64,000 bases of DNA. Source: Desulfuromonas soudanensis. GTDB lineage: Bacteria; Desulfobacterota; Desulfuromonadia; Desulfuromonadales; WTL. Positions 1-8,561 of this stretch are shown in pieces. A program made the position numbers and the translations under genes. Positions within the stretch are counted from its first letter, which is position 1, and each line of letters starts with the position of its first letter. Location: positions 1,054,001-1,118,000 of the forward strand of contig NZ_CP010802.1 of the NCBI RefSeq assembly GCF_001278055.1. Direction: 5' to 3'. The notes under the pieces are model-generated. The model did no database searches, had not been told where the DNA came from, and saw nothing but the letters and a program-made list of their open reading frames with translations.

Positions 1-1048
1 CGGGGATCGGCGCGACGATGCGGATCGACAGGGCCTTCAGGGCCATGGAGAGGTCGTCGGAGAGTCCGGCGATCTTGCTGACCTTGACCCCGGGAGCCGG
101 TGCGAACTCGTACATGGTGACCACCGGTCCCGGCTTGACTTCCACCACTTCGCCCTGGACGTTGAAGTCCTGGAGCTTCTTGGTGAGAATCCGCGCCTGC
201 ATGGTCAGGACCTCCTTGTCGATCGGCTTGGGCGGTTCGCCGTCGTGGTCGAGAAGGGAGAGCGTCGGCTTGTGGTAGGTTCCCGTGGGCTCGAGAAAGG
301 CGAAGGCGTCCTGCCCCTCCAGTTCATCCTTCTTCTTTTTTTTGGCCGGTTTGGAGGGAATCGGCAGCTGCCTCGGCTCGGGGGCGAGGATCACCGGTCC
401 GGCCTGGCGGATTTCGATGACCTTGAGTTTTTCCGGCTTCTTCCGTTCGCGCCGCTGGCGGCGCAGTTCCCGGCGCCGCTCCAGGTAGCCGGCGAAGCGG
501 GCGAGGACCCCCTCGAGAAAGAGGACCATGGAGAAGCGGGCCGTGAGCATGAGCGAGACGAGGAAAAAGACCGAGAGAAAGATCGCCGCGCCGGTGACGT
601 TGAGATAATCGGCCAGGGAGCGCTCCAGCAGGCGGCCGATGGCGCCGCCGGCCTGGCCGATCTTCTGCCCGGCGAAGGTCACCTTCTCGAAACGCAATGA
701 AATCAGTCCCGATAAAGAGAAGAGAAGGACGAGAAATGCGCCGATCTTGTACCAGCGCAAGGTGATGTCGCGGAATTTGAGGAGGCGCCAGGAGAGGAGG
801 AGGCAGGCGATGGGGAGGAGGAGGACCGGCAGCCCGAGGAGTTGGAAGAGGAGGTCGGCGAGATGGGCGCCGACCACGCCGCCGTAGTTATGGATGGTTT
901 TCGGGTGAAAATTGTTGTTGAAGGACGGGTCGCCGTTGTGAAAGGAGACCAGCGACAGCAGCAAAAAGATGCCGGTCGCCAGCCAGAAGAAGCCGCCGAT
1001 CTCCTTTTTGATATGTTCCCGGAAGAGGACTCTTTTTTCGTCGTTCAT
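1..1048 (-). CDS. ftsK: DNA translocase FtsK, N-terminal part (cut by window edge)
   Basis: Partial gene; about 349 codons are visible and the motor lies beyond base 1. FtsK anchors at the division septum and pumps chromosome termini apart. Reading the minus strand from ATG 1048 (GAGG about 11 bases upstream) gives a short cytoplasmic start, four hydrophobic segments (roughly residues 15-35, 60-82, 90-112, 140-165), a basic linker rich in R and K, and then the start of the alpha/beta translocase region (EVKPGPVVTMYEFAPAPGVK and SIRIVAPI). This is the standard FtsK/SpoIIIE plan. It lies 30 bases downstream of uppP on the same strand. Confident for family; nothing can be said about the Walker motifs or the gamma domain. 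Confidence 0.93.
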   Translation of the reverse strand, partial: MNDEKRVLFREHIKKEIGGFFWLATGIFLLLSLVSFHNGDPSFNNNFHPKTIHNYGGVVGAHLADLLFQLLGLPVLLLPIACLLLSWRLLKFRDITLRWYKIGAFLVLLFSLSGLISLRFEKVTFAGQKIGQAGGAIGRLLERSLADYLNVTGAAIFLSVFFLVSLMLTARFSMVLFLEGVLARFAGYLERRRELRRQRRERKKPEKLKVIEIRQAGPVILAPEPRQLPIPSKPAKKKKKDELEGQDAFAFLEPTGTYHKPTLSLLDHDGEPPKPIDKEVLTMQARILTKKLQDFNVQGEVVEVKPGPVVTMYEFAPAPGVKVSKIAGLSDDLSMALKALSIRIVAPIP

Positions 1049-1078
1049 CAGAACAAACCTCGTCGGTTTCGGCCGCGG

Positions 1079-1870
1079 CTAAAGGGTCCAGAAAAGGACC
1101 GCGGCGCCGGCCAGCCAGCAGTAGATGGCGAAGGCGAACAGCCGCTTTTTGCGGATGACCGCCAGCAGAAAGTGAATGGAGAGAAGGCCGGCGGCAAAAG
1201 CCGCCGCCGTTCCGCTCAGGTAGAGGGGGAGGGTTCCGGCGGCGGCCCCCTCCAGGTCTTTCAGGGAGAGGAGCGTTGCGCCGAAAACCGCCGGCATTGC
1301 AAGGAGAAAGGAGAAACGGGCGGCGGTCTCCCCGTCCACCCCCCGCAGCAGGAGGGTGGCGATGGTCGAGCCGGAGCGGGAGATGCCGGGGATGATGGAG
1401 AAGCCCTGCACCGTCCCGACGATCAGGGCGTCGGATATCGTCAGCTCCCCCTCCCGGCGGCTGCCGCGGCGAAACCGTTCGCAGAAAAAGAGGAGGGTGC
1501 CGGTCACCAGAAGCATGAGGGCGATGACGGGGAGATTTTCGAACAGCCCCTCGAAGAAGTCCTTGAAGGCCAGGCCGATGATCGCCGTCGGCACCGAGCC
1601 GGCAATCAGCAGCAGCAGCAGACGGCGCTGCAGCCGGTCCTCGGGGCCGCTGCGAAAGGGGGCGCACAGGAGCGCGCCGATCTCGCGGCGGAAATAGAGG
1701 AGGACCGCCCCCATGGTTCCGAGGTGCAACAGGACGTCGAAGAGGACCCCCGGCTGGGAAAATCCCGGGATCAGGGACTGGGCGATCGCCAGATGCCCCG
1801 AGGAGGAGACCGGGAGGAATTCGGTGAGGCCCTGCAGAATGCCGAGGAGGATCGATTGGATCGGGGTCAT
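1079..1870 (-). CDS. uppP: undecaprenyl-diphosphatase UppP (BacA)
   Basis: Integral membrane phosphatase that recycles undecaprenyl diphosphate to the monophosphate carrier for peptidoglycan and other envelope polymers; it also gives bacitracin tolerance. The 263-residue product begins MTPIQSILLGILQGLTEFLP, followed by VSSSGHL, the conserved first active-site signature of the BacA family. The second signature is PGISRSGSTI around residue 160. Multiple hydrophobic helices and the length fit the family. The reading frame is open further upstream, to 1930, but the family N-terminus starts at ATG 1870, so that start is preferred. Downstream of rnj and upstream of ftsK on the same strand. Confidence 0.96.
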   Translation of the reverse strand: MTPIQSILLGILQGLTEFLPVSSSGHLAIAQSLIPGFSQPGVLFDVLLHLGTMGAVLLYFRREIGALLCAPFRSGPEDRLQRRLLLLLIAGSVPTAIIGLAFKDFFEGLFENLPVIALMLLVTGTLLFFCERFRRGSRREGELTISDALIVGTVQGFSIIPGISRSGSTIATLLLRGVDGETAARFSFLLAMPAVFGATLLSLKDLEGAAAGTLPLYLSGTAAAFAAGLLSIHFLLAVIRKKRLFAFAIYCWLAGAAVLFWTL

Positions 1871-1903
1871 GCCGTGCCTTTTGTGAGCGGAAAATGGAAT
1901 GCG

Positions 1904-1951
1904 GAATACAGAGAATAGAATACAGAACACAGAAAATAGAATATAGAAAAA
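1904..1951. repeat. short degenerate tandem repeat, AT-rich
   Basis: The spacer between rnj and uppP carries several imperfect repeats of GAATACAGAGAATA type (GAATACAG, GAATACAG, GAAAATA, GAATATAG) in an otherwise GC-rich strip. No function is visible. Confidence 0.5.
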
Positions 1952-1964
1952 GAAAGCTGAAGCT

Positions 1965-3644
1965 CTACAGTTCGAGGACGACGGGTAAAATGAGGGGGCG
2001 CCGTTGGATGGTGCGGTTGAAGAAGCGGCGCAACGCCTTGCGCACCTCGACCCGCAGTTCCTCCCATTCGGTCATCGCCTCGCGGCTGTGCTCGGCCAGA
2101 AGCTGGCGCACCACTTCCTTGGCTTCTTCGAGAAATTCCTGGCTCTCCTCTTCGGGGACGAACCCCTTGGTGAAGAGCTCGGGGCCGTAGACGATGGCGC
2201 CGCTTTCCTGGTTGAGGGCCAGAAGCACCACCACCAGCCCGTGATTGGCGAGATGGCTGCGGTCCCGCAGTTCCATGACGCCGACATCGCCGACCCCCTT
2301 GCCGTCGATGAAGACCCGCCCGGTATTGACCCGTTCCTCGCGGCGCAGGCCGTTTTCCGAGACGAGGAGCGGCATGCCGTTCTCCAGCACCACCGCGTGC
2401 TCCTCGGCCATCCCCATGCTCCGGGCCAGGGCCGCGTGTTTGACGAGATGGCGGTACTCGCCATGCACAGGGACGAAGTAGCGCGGCCGTACCAGGGAAT
2501 GGACGAGTTTGAGCTCTTCCTGGCTGGCGTGTCCGGAGACGTGGATCTCGCTGGTGGTCTCGTAGTGGACCTCGGCCCCCCGCCGGTAGAGATGGTTGAT
2601 CAGGGTGGTGATGGCCTTTTCGTTCCCCGGGATGAACTTGGAGGAGAGGATGACCGTGTCGCCGGGGTCCACCTCGATCTGTTTGTGGTCGTCCATGGCG
2701 ATGCGCACCAGGGAAGACATCGGCTCCCCCTGGCTGCCGGTGGTGATGATCAGCACCTCTTCTTTGGGGAGGTCCCGCATCTGCCGCAGGTCGATGAGGG
2801 TGTCGTCGGGGATCGCCAGGTACCCGAGCTGGCGGGCGATGGCGATATTGGCGACCATGCTGCGGCCGTTGACCAAAATCTTGCGGCCGACGGCGCAGGC
2901 GGCGTCGGCCACCTGCTGGATGCGATGGATGTTGGAGGAAAAGGTGGCGACGATCACCTTGCCGGTGCAGGTGGGAAGGATCGCCGCGAAGGCCTCGCCG
3001 ACCACCCTCTCCGAAAGGGTTATCCCCGGCCGCTCCACATTGGTCGAGTCGGCGAGGAGAAGGAGGACCCCCTCCTCGCCGTAGGCCGCCAGGCGGGTGA
3101 GGTCGGTGCGCTCGCCGTCGACGGGGGTCTGGTCGAGCTTGAAGTCTCCGGTGTGGACCACCAGTCCGGCGGGGGTGCGGATCGCCAGGCCGGCGCCGTC
3201 GACGATGGAATGGGCGGCGCGAAAGAATTCGACGCGAAAGGAGCCGAGCTCCACCTCCTGGCGGGGGACGACCCGGTGGAGGTCGGCCCGGCCTTCGAGG
3301 CGATGCTCCAGCAACTTGTTTTTGAGGAGGGCGAGGGTCAGGCCGGTTCCGTAGATCGGCGGGTTCCCCAGTCTTTCGAGGAGAAAGGGGATCGCTCCGA
3401 TGTGGTCTTCGTGGCCGTGGGTCAGCACCAGGGCGCAGATGTCGGCCGTGCGGCCGTCCAGGGCGCCGATGTCGGGGATGACGAGGTCGATCCCCATCAT
3501 GTAGGCCTCGGGAAACATCAGGCCGCAGTCGATGATGAGGATCTGCCCGTCGCACTCCAGGGCCATCATGTTGAGGCCGATTTCGCCCAGTCCCCCCAGG
3601 GGGAGGAGGCGCAGGGCATCGCCGTGCAGCGGTTCCAGTGTCAA
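1965..3644 (-). CDS. rnj: ribonuclease J (metallo-beta-lactamase/beta-CASP RNase)
   Basis: A 559-residue cytoplasmic RNase combining endonuclease and 5'-3' exonuclease activity, used in mRNA decay and rRNA maturation. The N-terminal PLGGLGEIGLNM is the RNase J signature. The zinc motif LTHGHEDHIG (H76, H78, D80, H81) marks the beta-lactamase core. A beta-CASP domain (GSQGEPMSSLVRIA, then VSGHASQEE) and a C-terminal domain ending in a basic tail follow. Length matches the family. The start at 3644 is a TTG with a weak ribosome site; no ATG lies near the conserved N-terminus, so TTG is the best choice. Thirty-four bases downstream of plsC. Confidence 0.95.
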   Translation of the reverse strand: MTLEPLHGDALRLLPLGGLGEIGLNMMALECDGQILIIDCGLMFPEAYMMGIDLVIPDIGALDGRTADICALVLTHGHEDHIGAIPFLLERLGNPPIYGTGLTLALLKNKLLEHRLEGRADLHRVVPRQEVELGSFRVEFFRAAHSIVDGAGLAIRTPAGLVVHTGDFKLDQTPVDGERTDLTRLAAYGEEGVLLLLADSTNVERPGITLSERVVGEAFAAILPTCTGKVIVATFSSNIHRIQQVADAACAVGRKILVNGRSMVANIAIARQLGYLAIPDDTLIDLRQMRDLPKEEVLIITTGSQGEPMSSLVRIAMDDHKQIEVDPGDTVILSSKFIPGNEKAITTLINHLYRRGAEVHYETTSEIHVSGHASQEELKLVHSLVRPRYFVPVHGEYRHLVKHAALARSMGMAEEHAVVLENGMPLLVSENGLRREERVNTGRVFIDGKGVGDVGVMELRDRSHLANHGLVVVLLALNQESGAIVYGPELFTKGFVPEEESQEFLEEAKEVVRQLLAEHSREAMTEWEELRVEVRKALRRFFNRTIQRRPLILPVVLEL

Positions 3645-3678
3645 GGTCTGCCTGCTTTCCGTGAAATGGCGCTCTCCT

Positions 3679-4383
3679 TCAGGGGGTGACCAGGGGGGCG
3701 GCGATGTTGCGGCGAACCTCTTCCATCAGGGCGTCCCGGTCGTTTAAGACCCGGCCGGACGTTTCCAGGGGCTCCCCGATGTGAACGCGGATCGTTCTCG
3801 GGCCGCGGCCTATCCGGAGGGTCCCCTTGGGGGTGATGGCGCCGCTGCCGACGATGGTGACCGGAAGGATGGTGGCCCGGGCCTGTATCGCCAGAATAAA
3901 GCCCCCCTTCTTGAAGGGGAGGAGCCGACCGTCGTCGGAGCGGGTCCCTTCGGGGAAGATTACCACCGAGGTTCCGCCATGGATCCGCTCGGCGGCCTCG
4001 GCCATGCTCTGCATCGAGCGTTTGCGGTCGGAGCGGGCGACGGGGATGTAGCCGCTGCGGCGCATGGCAAAACCGAAGAGGGGGACGCGGAAGAGTTCTT
4101 CTTTGGCCAGCCAGCGGAACTGGCCCGGGAGGCCGGCGAAGAGGGCGAGGATGTCGAGGTTGCTCTGGTGGTTGGCCATGTAGATCACGGCGCGGTCTGT
4201 CGGAATCCTCTCCCGCCCCTCGACTACGAGGGAGACCCCGGCGAGGAGGAGGCCGACCTTTCCCCAGAGGCGGGCGTAGGCGTGGAGGTAATCGGGGCTC
4301 ACCAGCGACAGGGGGAGCCCGGTGACGATGACGAAGAGGGTCCAGGGGAGAAACAGGGTATAGGCGAAAAGGGCTCGAAACAT
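3679..4383 (-). CDS. plsC: 1-acyl-sn-glycerol-3-phosphate acyltransferase
   Basis: Membrane-bound acyltransferase that makes phosphatidic acid from lysophosphatidic acid, the second acylation step of phospholipid synthesis. The 234-residue protein has a hydrophobic N-terminus (residues 5-30), the catalytic NHQSNLD (H72, D77; HX4D), the substrate-binding FPEGTRS (143-149) and a later VTIVGSGAI segment. Size and motif spacing match PlsC. The ATG at 4383 is the first gene of a minus-strand group plsC-rnj-uppP-ftsK, all envelope or RNA housekeeping functions. It diverges from ssb. Confidence 0.93.
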   Translation of the reverse strand: MFRALFAYTLFLPWTLFVIVTGLPLSLVSPDYLHAYARLWGKVGLLLAGVSLVVEGRERIPTDRAVIYMANHQSNLDILALFAGLPGQFRWLAKEELFRVPLFGFAMRRSGYIPVARSDRKRSMQSMAEAAERIHGGTSVVIFPEGTRSDDGRLLPFKKGGFILAIQARATILPVTIVGSGAITPKGTLRIGRGPRTIRVHIGEPLETSGRVLNDRDALMEEVRRNIAAPLVTP

Positions 4384-4464
4384 CGGTTAATTCTCCGCAA
4401 ACAATCGAATGAGCAAGTCTAGGGAAGTTGACAGGGGGAGTCAAACCTTTTTAGGTCAGGCCTC

Positions 4465-4493
4465 TTTACAGCTGAAGGGATTTCCGCTAGACT
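4465..4493 (+). promoter_or_regulatory. sigma-70-type promoter for ssb
   Basis: TTTACA (4465-4470), a 17-base spacer and TAGACT (4488-4493) lie 36 bases before the ssb start codon. The -10 region sequence TTTCCGCTAGA also occurs at the promoter proposed for the stress-protein gene near 14269. Inferred from sequence only. Confidence 0.6.
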
Positions 4494-4528
4494 CGGGTGC
4501 ACTCAACATAAAACGGAGGCTAGGGGAT

Positions 4529-4996
4529 ATGTCCGTCAACAAGGTAATACTGGTGGGAAATCTGGGGAAAGACCCGGAGCTGCGCTACACCCCGGCGGGA
4601 GCCGCGGTCGCGACCTTTTCGCTGGCGACCTCGGAACGCTACAAAGACAAAGAGGGTCAGAGCCAGGAGAAGACCGAATGGCACAACGTCGTCGCCTGGC
4701 GGCAGCTGGCCGAGATCTGCGGCAAGTATCTCCACAAGGGGAAGCAGGTCTACATCGAGGGGAAGATCCAGACCCGCTCCTACGACGACCGTGACGGCAA
4801 TAAAAAATACATCACCGAGATCGTCGCCGACCAGATGCAGATGCTCGGCAGCAAAGGCAACGAGGGCGGAGGGTCCCAGCGCCAGGCCGAACCCCGTCAG
4901 CAACGCCCCGCGGCTTCAAATCAGTCCCAGTCCACCCCGGCTTACGAGGATTTTGCCGATCCCCCCTTCAATCCCGACGACGATATCCCGTTCTGA
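4529..4996 (+). CDS. ssb: single-stranded DNA-binding protein
   Basis: Coats single-stranded DNA during replication, recombination and repair and recruits partner enzymes. The 155-residue product begins [20 protein letters not shown], the classic SSB OB-fold start. It continues with TEWHNVVAW and ends in a glutamine/proline-rich linker and the acidic tip DDDIPF that binds partner proteins. The frame is open upstream to 4409, but GGAGG at 4515-4519 and the conserved N-terminus fix the start at 4529. Followed by a strong terminator. Confidence 0.97.
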   Translation: MSVNKVILVGNLGKDPELRYTPAGAAVATFSLATSERYKDKEGQSQEKTEWHNVVAWRQLAEICGKYLHKGKQVYIEGKIQTRSYDDRDGNKKYITEIVADQMQMLGSKGNEGGGSQRQAEPRQQRPAASNQSQSTPAYEDFADPPFNPDDDIPF

Positions 4997-5018
4997 AAAA
5001 TAACGACCAGGGGATCCC

Positions 5019-5045
5019 GGGTGAGGACGATGTCCTCGCCCTTTT
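5019..5045 (+). terminator. rho-independent terminator after ssb
   Basis: A ten-pair stem GGGTGAGGAC / GTCCTCGCCC (one U-G pair) with a GAT loop is followed by TTTTT. Confidence 0.8.
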
Positions 5046-5134
5046 TCGTGATCCCCTCTCCTTGACCGACCGCCGGTTCGGCGGTTTAGTTGTGTTAGAC
5101 AAAAGATGAAGACCTTCAACAGGGGAGGATCGCC

Positions 5135-5404
5135 ATGGACGCGGCACTTGCCGAGGCGCGGAATCTGGTTCGCAGCGACCCGAAATTCGCCGGCCTCGAG
5201 GTCAGGGAAATGGAGGGGCGCCTCTACCTGGCCCGGGGGGACGACCACTTCGCCCGCCTGTCTCCCGCCGAAACGGTCGGACTCTGGCGCATGGAATACT
5301 TTCACAACCTCGAGCGCTGGCAGTTTGTCGATTTTCAGGGGACGCTCAGGGAGTGTCTGGAGTTTCTCTCCGAAAACGAGCACTATCAATTCTGGGAAGG
5401 TTAG
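5135..5404 (+). CDS. small conserved-looking protein of unknown function
   Basis: An 89-residue soluble protein with no motif I recognise. The ATG at 5135 is preceded by a strong AGGGGAGG ribosome site, and codon use is GC-rich like its neighbours, which supports a real gene. The sequence is acidic and aromatic toward the C-terminus (WRMEYFHNLERWQFVDFQ, ending HYQFWEG), without signal peptide or membrane segment. It stands between ssb and a HEAT-repeat gene, 85 bases before the latter, and may be cotranscribed with it. Confidence 0.7.
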   Translation: MDAALAEARNLVRSDPKFAGLEVREMEGRLYLARGDDHFARLSPAETVGLWRMEYFHNLERWQFVDFQGTLRECLEFLSENEHYQFWEG

Positions 5405-5489
5405 GGACGCCTCTTCAATCTCGTTGCGTTGGACGGCCTGATTTGATACCGTGCAACAATCTGTCCAGCGAAAGAGAGAAGGGGCGCTC

Positions 5490-6056
5490 ATGCTTCAGGA
5501 ACGAAAGCGGATGCTCAAAGAGGCCCTCGGTGACCCGGACGAGGAGGTGCGGCTTGCCGCCTCCGAGGCGCTGGAGAACCTGGAGTCGGTTCTGGGGCTG
5601 GAGCAGATCCGGGCGGCTCTCGGTGACCAAGACCGGGGAAACCGTATCCGGGCCATCTTTGCCCTGGAGCGTTTCCGGTCTCCCGAGATCTTCCCCCTTC
5701 TGCTGGCGGCCCTCAAGGATCCCCAGGCCGATGTCCGCGGCGCTTCCATTCAGGTTCTGGGGCGCAAGAAGAATCCGAAAACCATCGGCAGCCTGGTCAA
5801 ACACCTCCGCGACCCCCATCCGGCGGTGCGGGTTCACGCTGCCGAGGCGCTCGGCCACTTTTCCGACCCGCGGCTCGTTCCCTATCTGGGGGCGCTCCTG
5901 GCGGCGGAGGACGACGCATTGGTGAAGGGCGCGGTTCGTTCCCTGGCCGCCCTCGGTTTTGTCGAGGCGCACCCTTTTCTCGTCCCCCTCCTGCACGACC
6001 CGCGCCCCGGCGTTCGCCGGGAGGCGGTTCGCGCCCTCGGAAGGCTGGGCGTCTGA
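5490..6056 (+). CDS. HEAT-repeat protein
   Basis: A 188-residue protein built almost wholly of HEAT/PBS-lyase-type repeats: recurring units of about 31 residues such as DPDEEVRLAASEALENL, DPQADVRGASIQVLG, DPHPAVRVHAAEALG and DPRPGVRREAVRALG. Such alpha-solenoids bind proteins; the partner is unknown. The start at ATG 5490 follows GAGAAGGGG; an upstream in-frame start at 5451 exists but lacks a ribosome site. It converges on the HD-GYP/HEAT group at 6139-9046, which also contains HEAT repeats, and shares a bidirectional terminator with it. Confidence 0.85.
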   Translation: MLQERKRMLKEALGDPDEEVRLAASEALENLESVLGLEQIRAALGDQDRGNRIRAIFALERFRSPEIFPLLLAALKDPQADVRGASIQVLGRKKNPKTIGSLVKHLRDPHPAVRVHAAEALGHFSDPRLVPYLGALLAAEDDALVKGAVRSLAALGFVEAHPFLVPLLHDPRPGVRREAVRALGRLGV

Positions 6057-6087
6057 TCCTGTGCCGTCGTTCAATCTCCCCGAAATG

Positions 6088-6126
6088 AAGAAGGCCGGCC
6101 CCCGAAGGGGGCCGGCCTTCTTGCTT
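6088..6126. terminator. bidirectional rho-independent terminator
   Basis: A long perfect stem (AAGAAGGCCGGCCCCC and its complement) with a GAA loop is flanked by A on one side and T on the other. It sits between convergent genes ending at 6056 (+) and 6139 (-), so it can serve both. Confidence 0.85.
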
Positions 6127-6138
6127 TTCGATGCCGGG

Positions 6139-7470
6139 TCAGGAGAAGTAGCTGGCCACCTCGATCCCCTTGAGAAAGGGGTCGACCTCGCCGACGATGC
6201 GGGGGGTCTGGCCGCTGGCGATTTTTAGCGGCCGCGGTTCCGGGAGGAGGAGGCCGTCGCCGTCAAAGAGGATCTTGAGTTCGGCGACGCCGGGGTCGGA
6301 AATGTCCACCCGTATGACCAGGGCGATCTCGTTGCTCTCGAGGCGAACCAGGCTCCCCACCGGATAGGGGCCGAGGGAGGTGATGAACCGTTCGAGAAAG
6401 TGGGGGTGCAGGGAGGTCCCGGCCAGTTTGCGCAGTTCCTTGATGGCCAGGCGCGGCGTGATCGGGCTCTGGTAGGAGCGCAGGGTTGTCATGGCGTCGT
6501 AGGCGTCGGCAATGGCGACGATGTCGGTCAGGGGGGAGAGGCGATGGCCGCGGGCGTCGGCGGGGTAGCCGGCCCGGTCGTAGCGCAGATGATGGCCGAG
6601 GACGATATCCTTGACCGTTTGGGGAATCCCCTCCATCTTGGCGACGATGTCGGCGCCGCTGCGGGGGTGGGTCTTGATGGACTCGAATTCCTTTTCGGTG
6701 AGTTTCCCCGGTTTGGTGATGATCTGCAGATCGATCTTCAGTTTTCCCAGATCGTGGAACATCCCTCCGAGTCCGAGGTTGCGCAGCTGTTCCTCGCTGA
6801 GTTCGCAGGCCCGGCCCGCGGCCAGGGAGATGACCGAAACGTTGATCGAATGGGTGAAGGTGTAGTTGTCGTAATCCTTGAGCATCGTCAGGGCAAAGAG
6901 TGCGTGGGGATCGGCGAGGGTCAGTTCGACCATCTCCGTCACAACCTCCTTGGCCTCCTGCGAGGAGGGGATCTCGCCGAGGCGCACGTCTCGAAAGAGG
7001 GATTCCATGACCTTGATGGCCCGCTTGTAGATCTTGCGCGGTTCCCCCTGTTTCTCCTCCTCGTACTGGATGCGGATGATCCGAATGTGGTGAATCCCCT
7101 TCTTTGAGAAGGCCTCTTCGAGGTCGTCGCCGCGGATCTCCCCCTTGGTGGCGATGTTCAAAAAGTCGAGGAGCTCTTCATTGGTCAGGCCGGAGACAAA
7201 TTCCAGCCCTTCGATCTCCAGCTGCCCGAGCTGCCTGGAGATTTCCTCTTCGGCGGCGGAAGGGTAGGCGAAGAGTTCCTCCTCGAAAAAGAGGGTGCCA
7301 TCGACAAGCCCCATCCTCAAAGTCTTTTTCTCGAGAAAAAGCTTGGACAGGGCCGCCAGCCAGTCCTGCACATGCTGCTTGATGGCCGGATGCTGACTGG
7401 AATAGAGGCGCAGCCCCTGGAAGGTGCGGGAGACCGACTGGATCACGTCCTTGATCTGTTCCGGATTCAT
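6139..7470 (-). CDS. HD-GYP-like phosphohydrolase with N-terminal unknown domain
   Basis: A 443-residue cytoplasmic protein. Residues 10-115 form a domain that resembles the N-terminus of the neighbouring split HEAT protein (LYSSQHPAI here, FYPPGHPAL there). Residues 195-370 form an HD-GYP domain: FTHSINV, FHDLGKLK (H239, D240), then HHLRYDRAGYP (293-303) and IADAYDAMTT. HD-GYP enzymes hydrolyse cyclic di-GMP; the usual HHE is HHL here, so activity is uncertain. The start at ATG 7470 overlaps the upstream stop by four bases (ATGA), which decides it over a longer frame at 7497. Likely coupled to the HEAT gene. Confidence 0.85.
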   Translation of the reverse strand: MNPEQIKDVIQSVSRTFQGLRLYSSQHPAIKQHVQDWLAALSKLFLEKKTLRMGLVDGTLFFEEELFAYPSAAEEEISRQLGQLEIEGLEFVSGLTNEELLDFLNIATKGEIRGDDLEEAFSKKGIHHIRIIRIQYEEEKQGEPRKIYKRAIKVMESLFRDVRLGEIPSSQEAKEVVTEMVELTLADPHALFALTMLKDYDNYTFTHSINVSVISLAAGRACELSEEQLRNLGLGGMFHDLGKLKIDLQIITKPGKLTEKEFESIKTHPRSGADIVAKMEGIPQTVKDIVLGHHLRYDRAGYPADARGHRLSPLTDIVAIADAYDAMTTLRSYQSPITPRLAIKELRKLAGTSLHPHFLERFITSLGPYPVGSLVRLESNEIALVIRVDISDPGVAELKILFDGDGLLLPEPRPLKIASGQTPRIVGEVDPFLKGIEVASYFS

Positions 7471-8561
7471 GGCTGCTCGTTTCTCTTCTGGCTGCACGCC
7501 TGGGCCGCGGTGCGCGCCACCAGGGGACAGCGATCGTTCACGGCCCCGGCCAGCGACTCGAGAGCGGCCGCGGTGCCGATCCTGCCGATGGCCCAGGCGG
7601 CCCAGGTCCGCAGTTCGTCGAAGCGGGCGCGCCCGAAAAATGGACGGCGGCGGAGGACCTGGAGGAGGACGGGGAGAGCGTCTTCGGAGCCGATTTCGCC
7701 CAGGGCCTTGAGGGCGTCGCGCTTCTCGCCGAGAGTCTTCAGCCAGGGGTCGCGGCGGAGGATGGTCTTGAGAAGAAAGGGGATGGCGGACGGCTCCTTG
7801 AGGGCGCCCAGGGAGAGGAGGGCCAGGCGCCTCAGGTCCGGATCGTCCCCCTGGGCGACGCCGAGGAGGATCTTCAGGGCGCCCTGTCCGCCGATCCGGG
7901 TGATGGCCCGCATGGCCACCCGCCGTACCCGCAGTTCGCCATGCTCCAGGAGCGGGGTCAGGTCCTTGAGGGAGGACGGGTCGCGGATTTCTCCAAGGGT
8001 AAAGGCGGCGTTGCGGACCATGTACCAGCGCTTGTCCTCGAGAAAGCGGGTCAAAAGGGGGATGGCGGCGGCGTTCTGCTGCGCAAGGAATTCAATCAGG
8101 TACTTGCGGGCCTGGGGAGTCGATTCCCGGGCGAGGCGCTCCATGGCGGGGGCGACGGCCTTTTCCCGGAAGCCGAGGAGGATTTTGCGGGTCGCGCTCC
8201 GGTATCTGTCCTCCAGATTCGGCAGGCAGAGGGTCCCGAGGAGAAAGTCGAGAACCTCGTCGAGGGCCAGTTCATCCATGGCGTACCGGGCATGGCTGCG
8301 GCGCGCCTCGGAGAGCTGGGGGTCATTGCTGTCGCGGAGGAGGGTGAAGAGCGCCTGGAGGATCAGCGGCCGCTTCTCGTCGCCGAGATTGAAACGGATC
8401 TGGGGGATCAGTTCCTGGACCAGGAGGCGGTAGCGCTGATCCTCCACCTCCTTCTGGAGTTCCCTGAAAATTATCTCCAGGGTGCGGGCCGGGTCGGCCG
8501 GGGCCGCGTTCCCCCCTGTCGCTTCGTCGATCGGTGGATCGTCCCAGGGGTCGGGGGGGGG
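7467..8561 (-). CDS. HEAT-repeat protein, C-terminal portion of a frameshifted gene
   Basis: From about 8447 this frame encodes 326 residues of HEAT repeats (for example LTPLLEHGELRVRRVAMRAITRI and GDDPDLRRLALLSLGAL). No credible independent start exists: the first candidate is a GTG directly abutting AAGGAG. The frame stays open back to the C-tract at 8553-8561, where it would join the preceding ORF if the tract held ten Cs rather than nine. The joined protein would be about 525 residues. The end overlaps the HD-GYP gene by ATGA. Sequencing error, real mutation, slippage or phase variation are all possible. Confidence 0.75.
   Translation of the reverse strand, partial: PPPDPWDDPPIDEATGGNAAPADPARTLEIIFRELQKEVEDQRYRLLVQELIPQIRFNLGDEKRPLILQALFTLLRDSNDPQLSEARRSHARYAMDELALDEVLDFLLGTLCLPNLEDRYRSATRKILLGFREKAVAPAMERLARESTPQARKYLIEFLAQQNAAAIPLLTRFLEDKRWYMVRNAAFTLGEIRDPSSLKDLTPLLEHGELRVRRVAMRAITRIGGQGALKILLGVAQGDDPDLRRLALLSLGALKEPSAIPFLLKTILRRDPWLKTLGEKRDALKALGEIGSEDALPVLLQVLRRRPFFGRARFDELRTWAAWAIGRIGTAAALESLAGAVNDRCPLVARTAAQACSQKRNEQP

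Noticed and set aside
245-700. Plus-strand open frames over 1-1048
   Set aside because: Charged low-complexity shadows of ftsK on the other strand.
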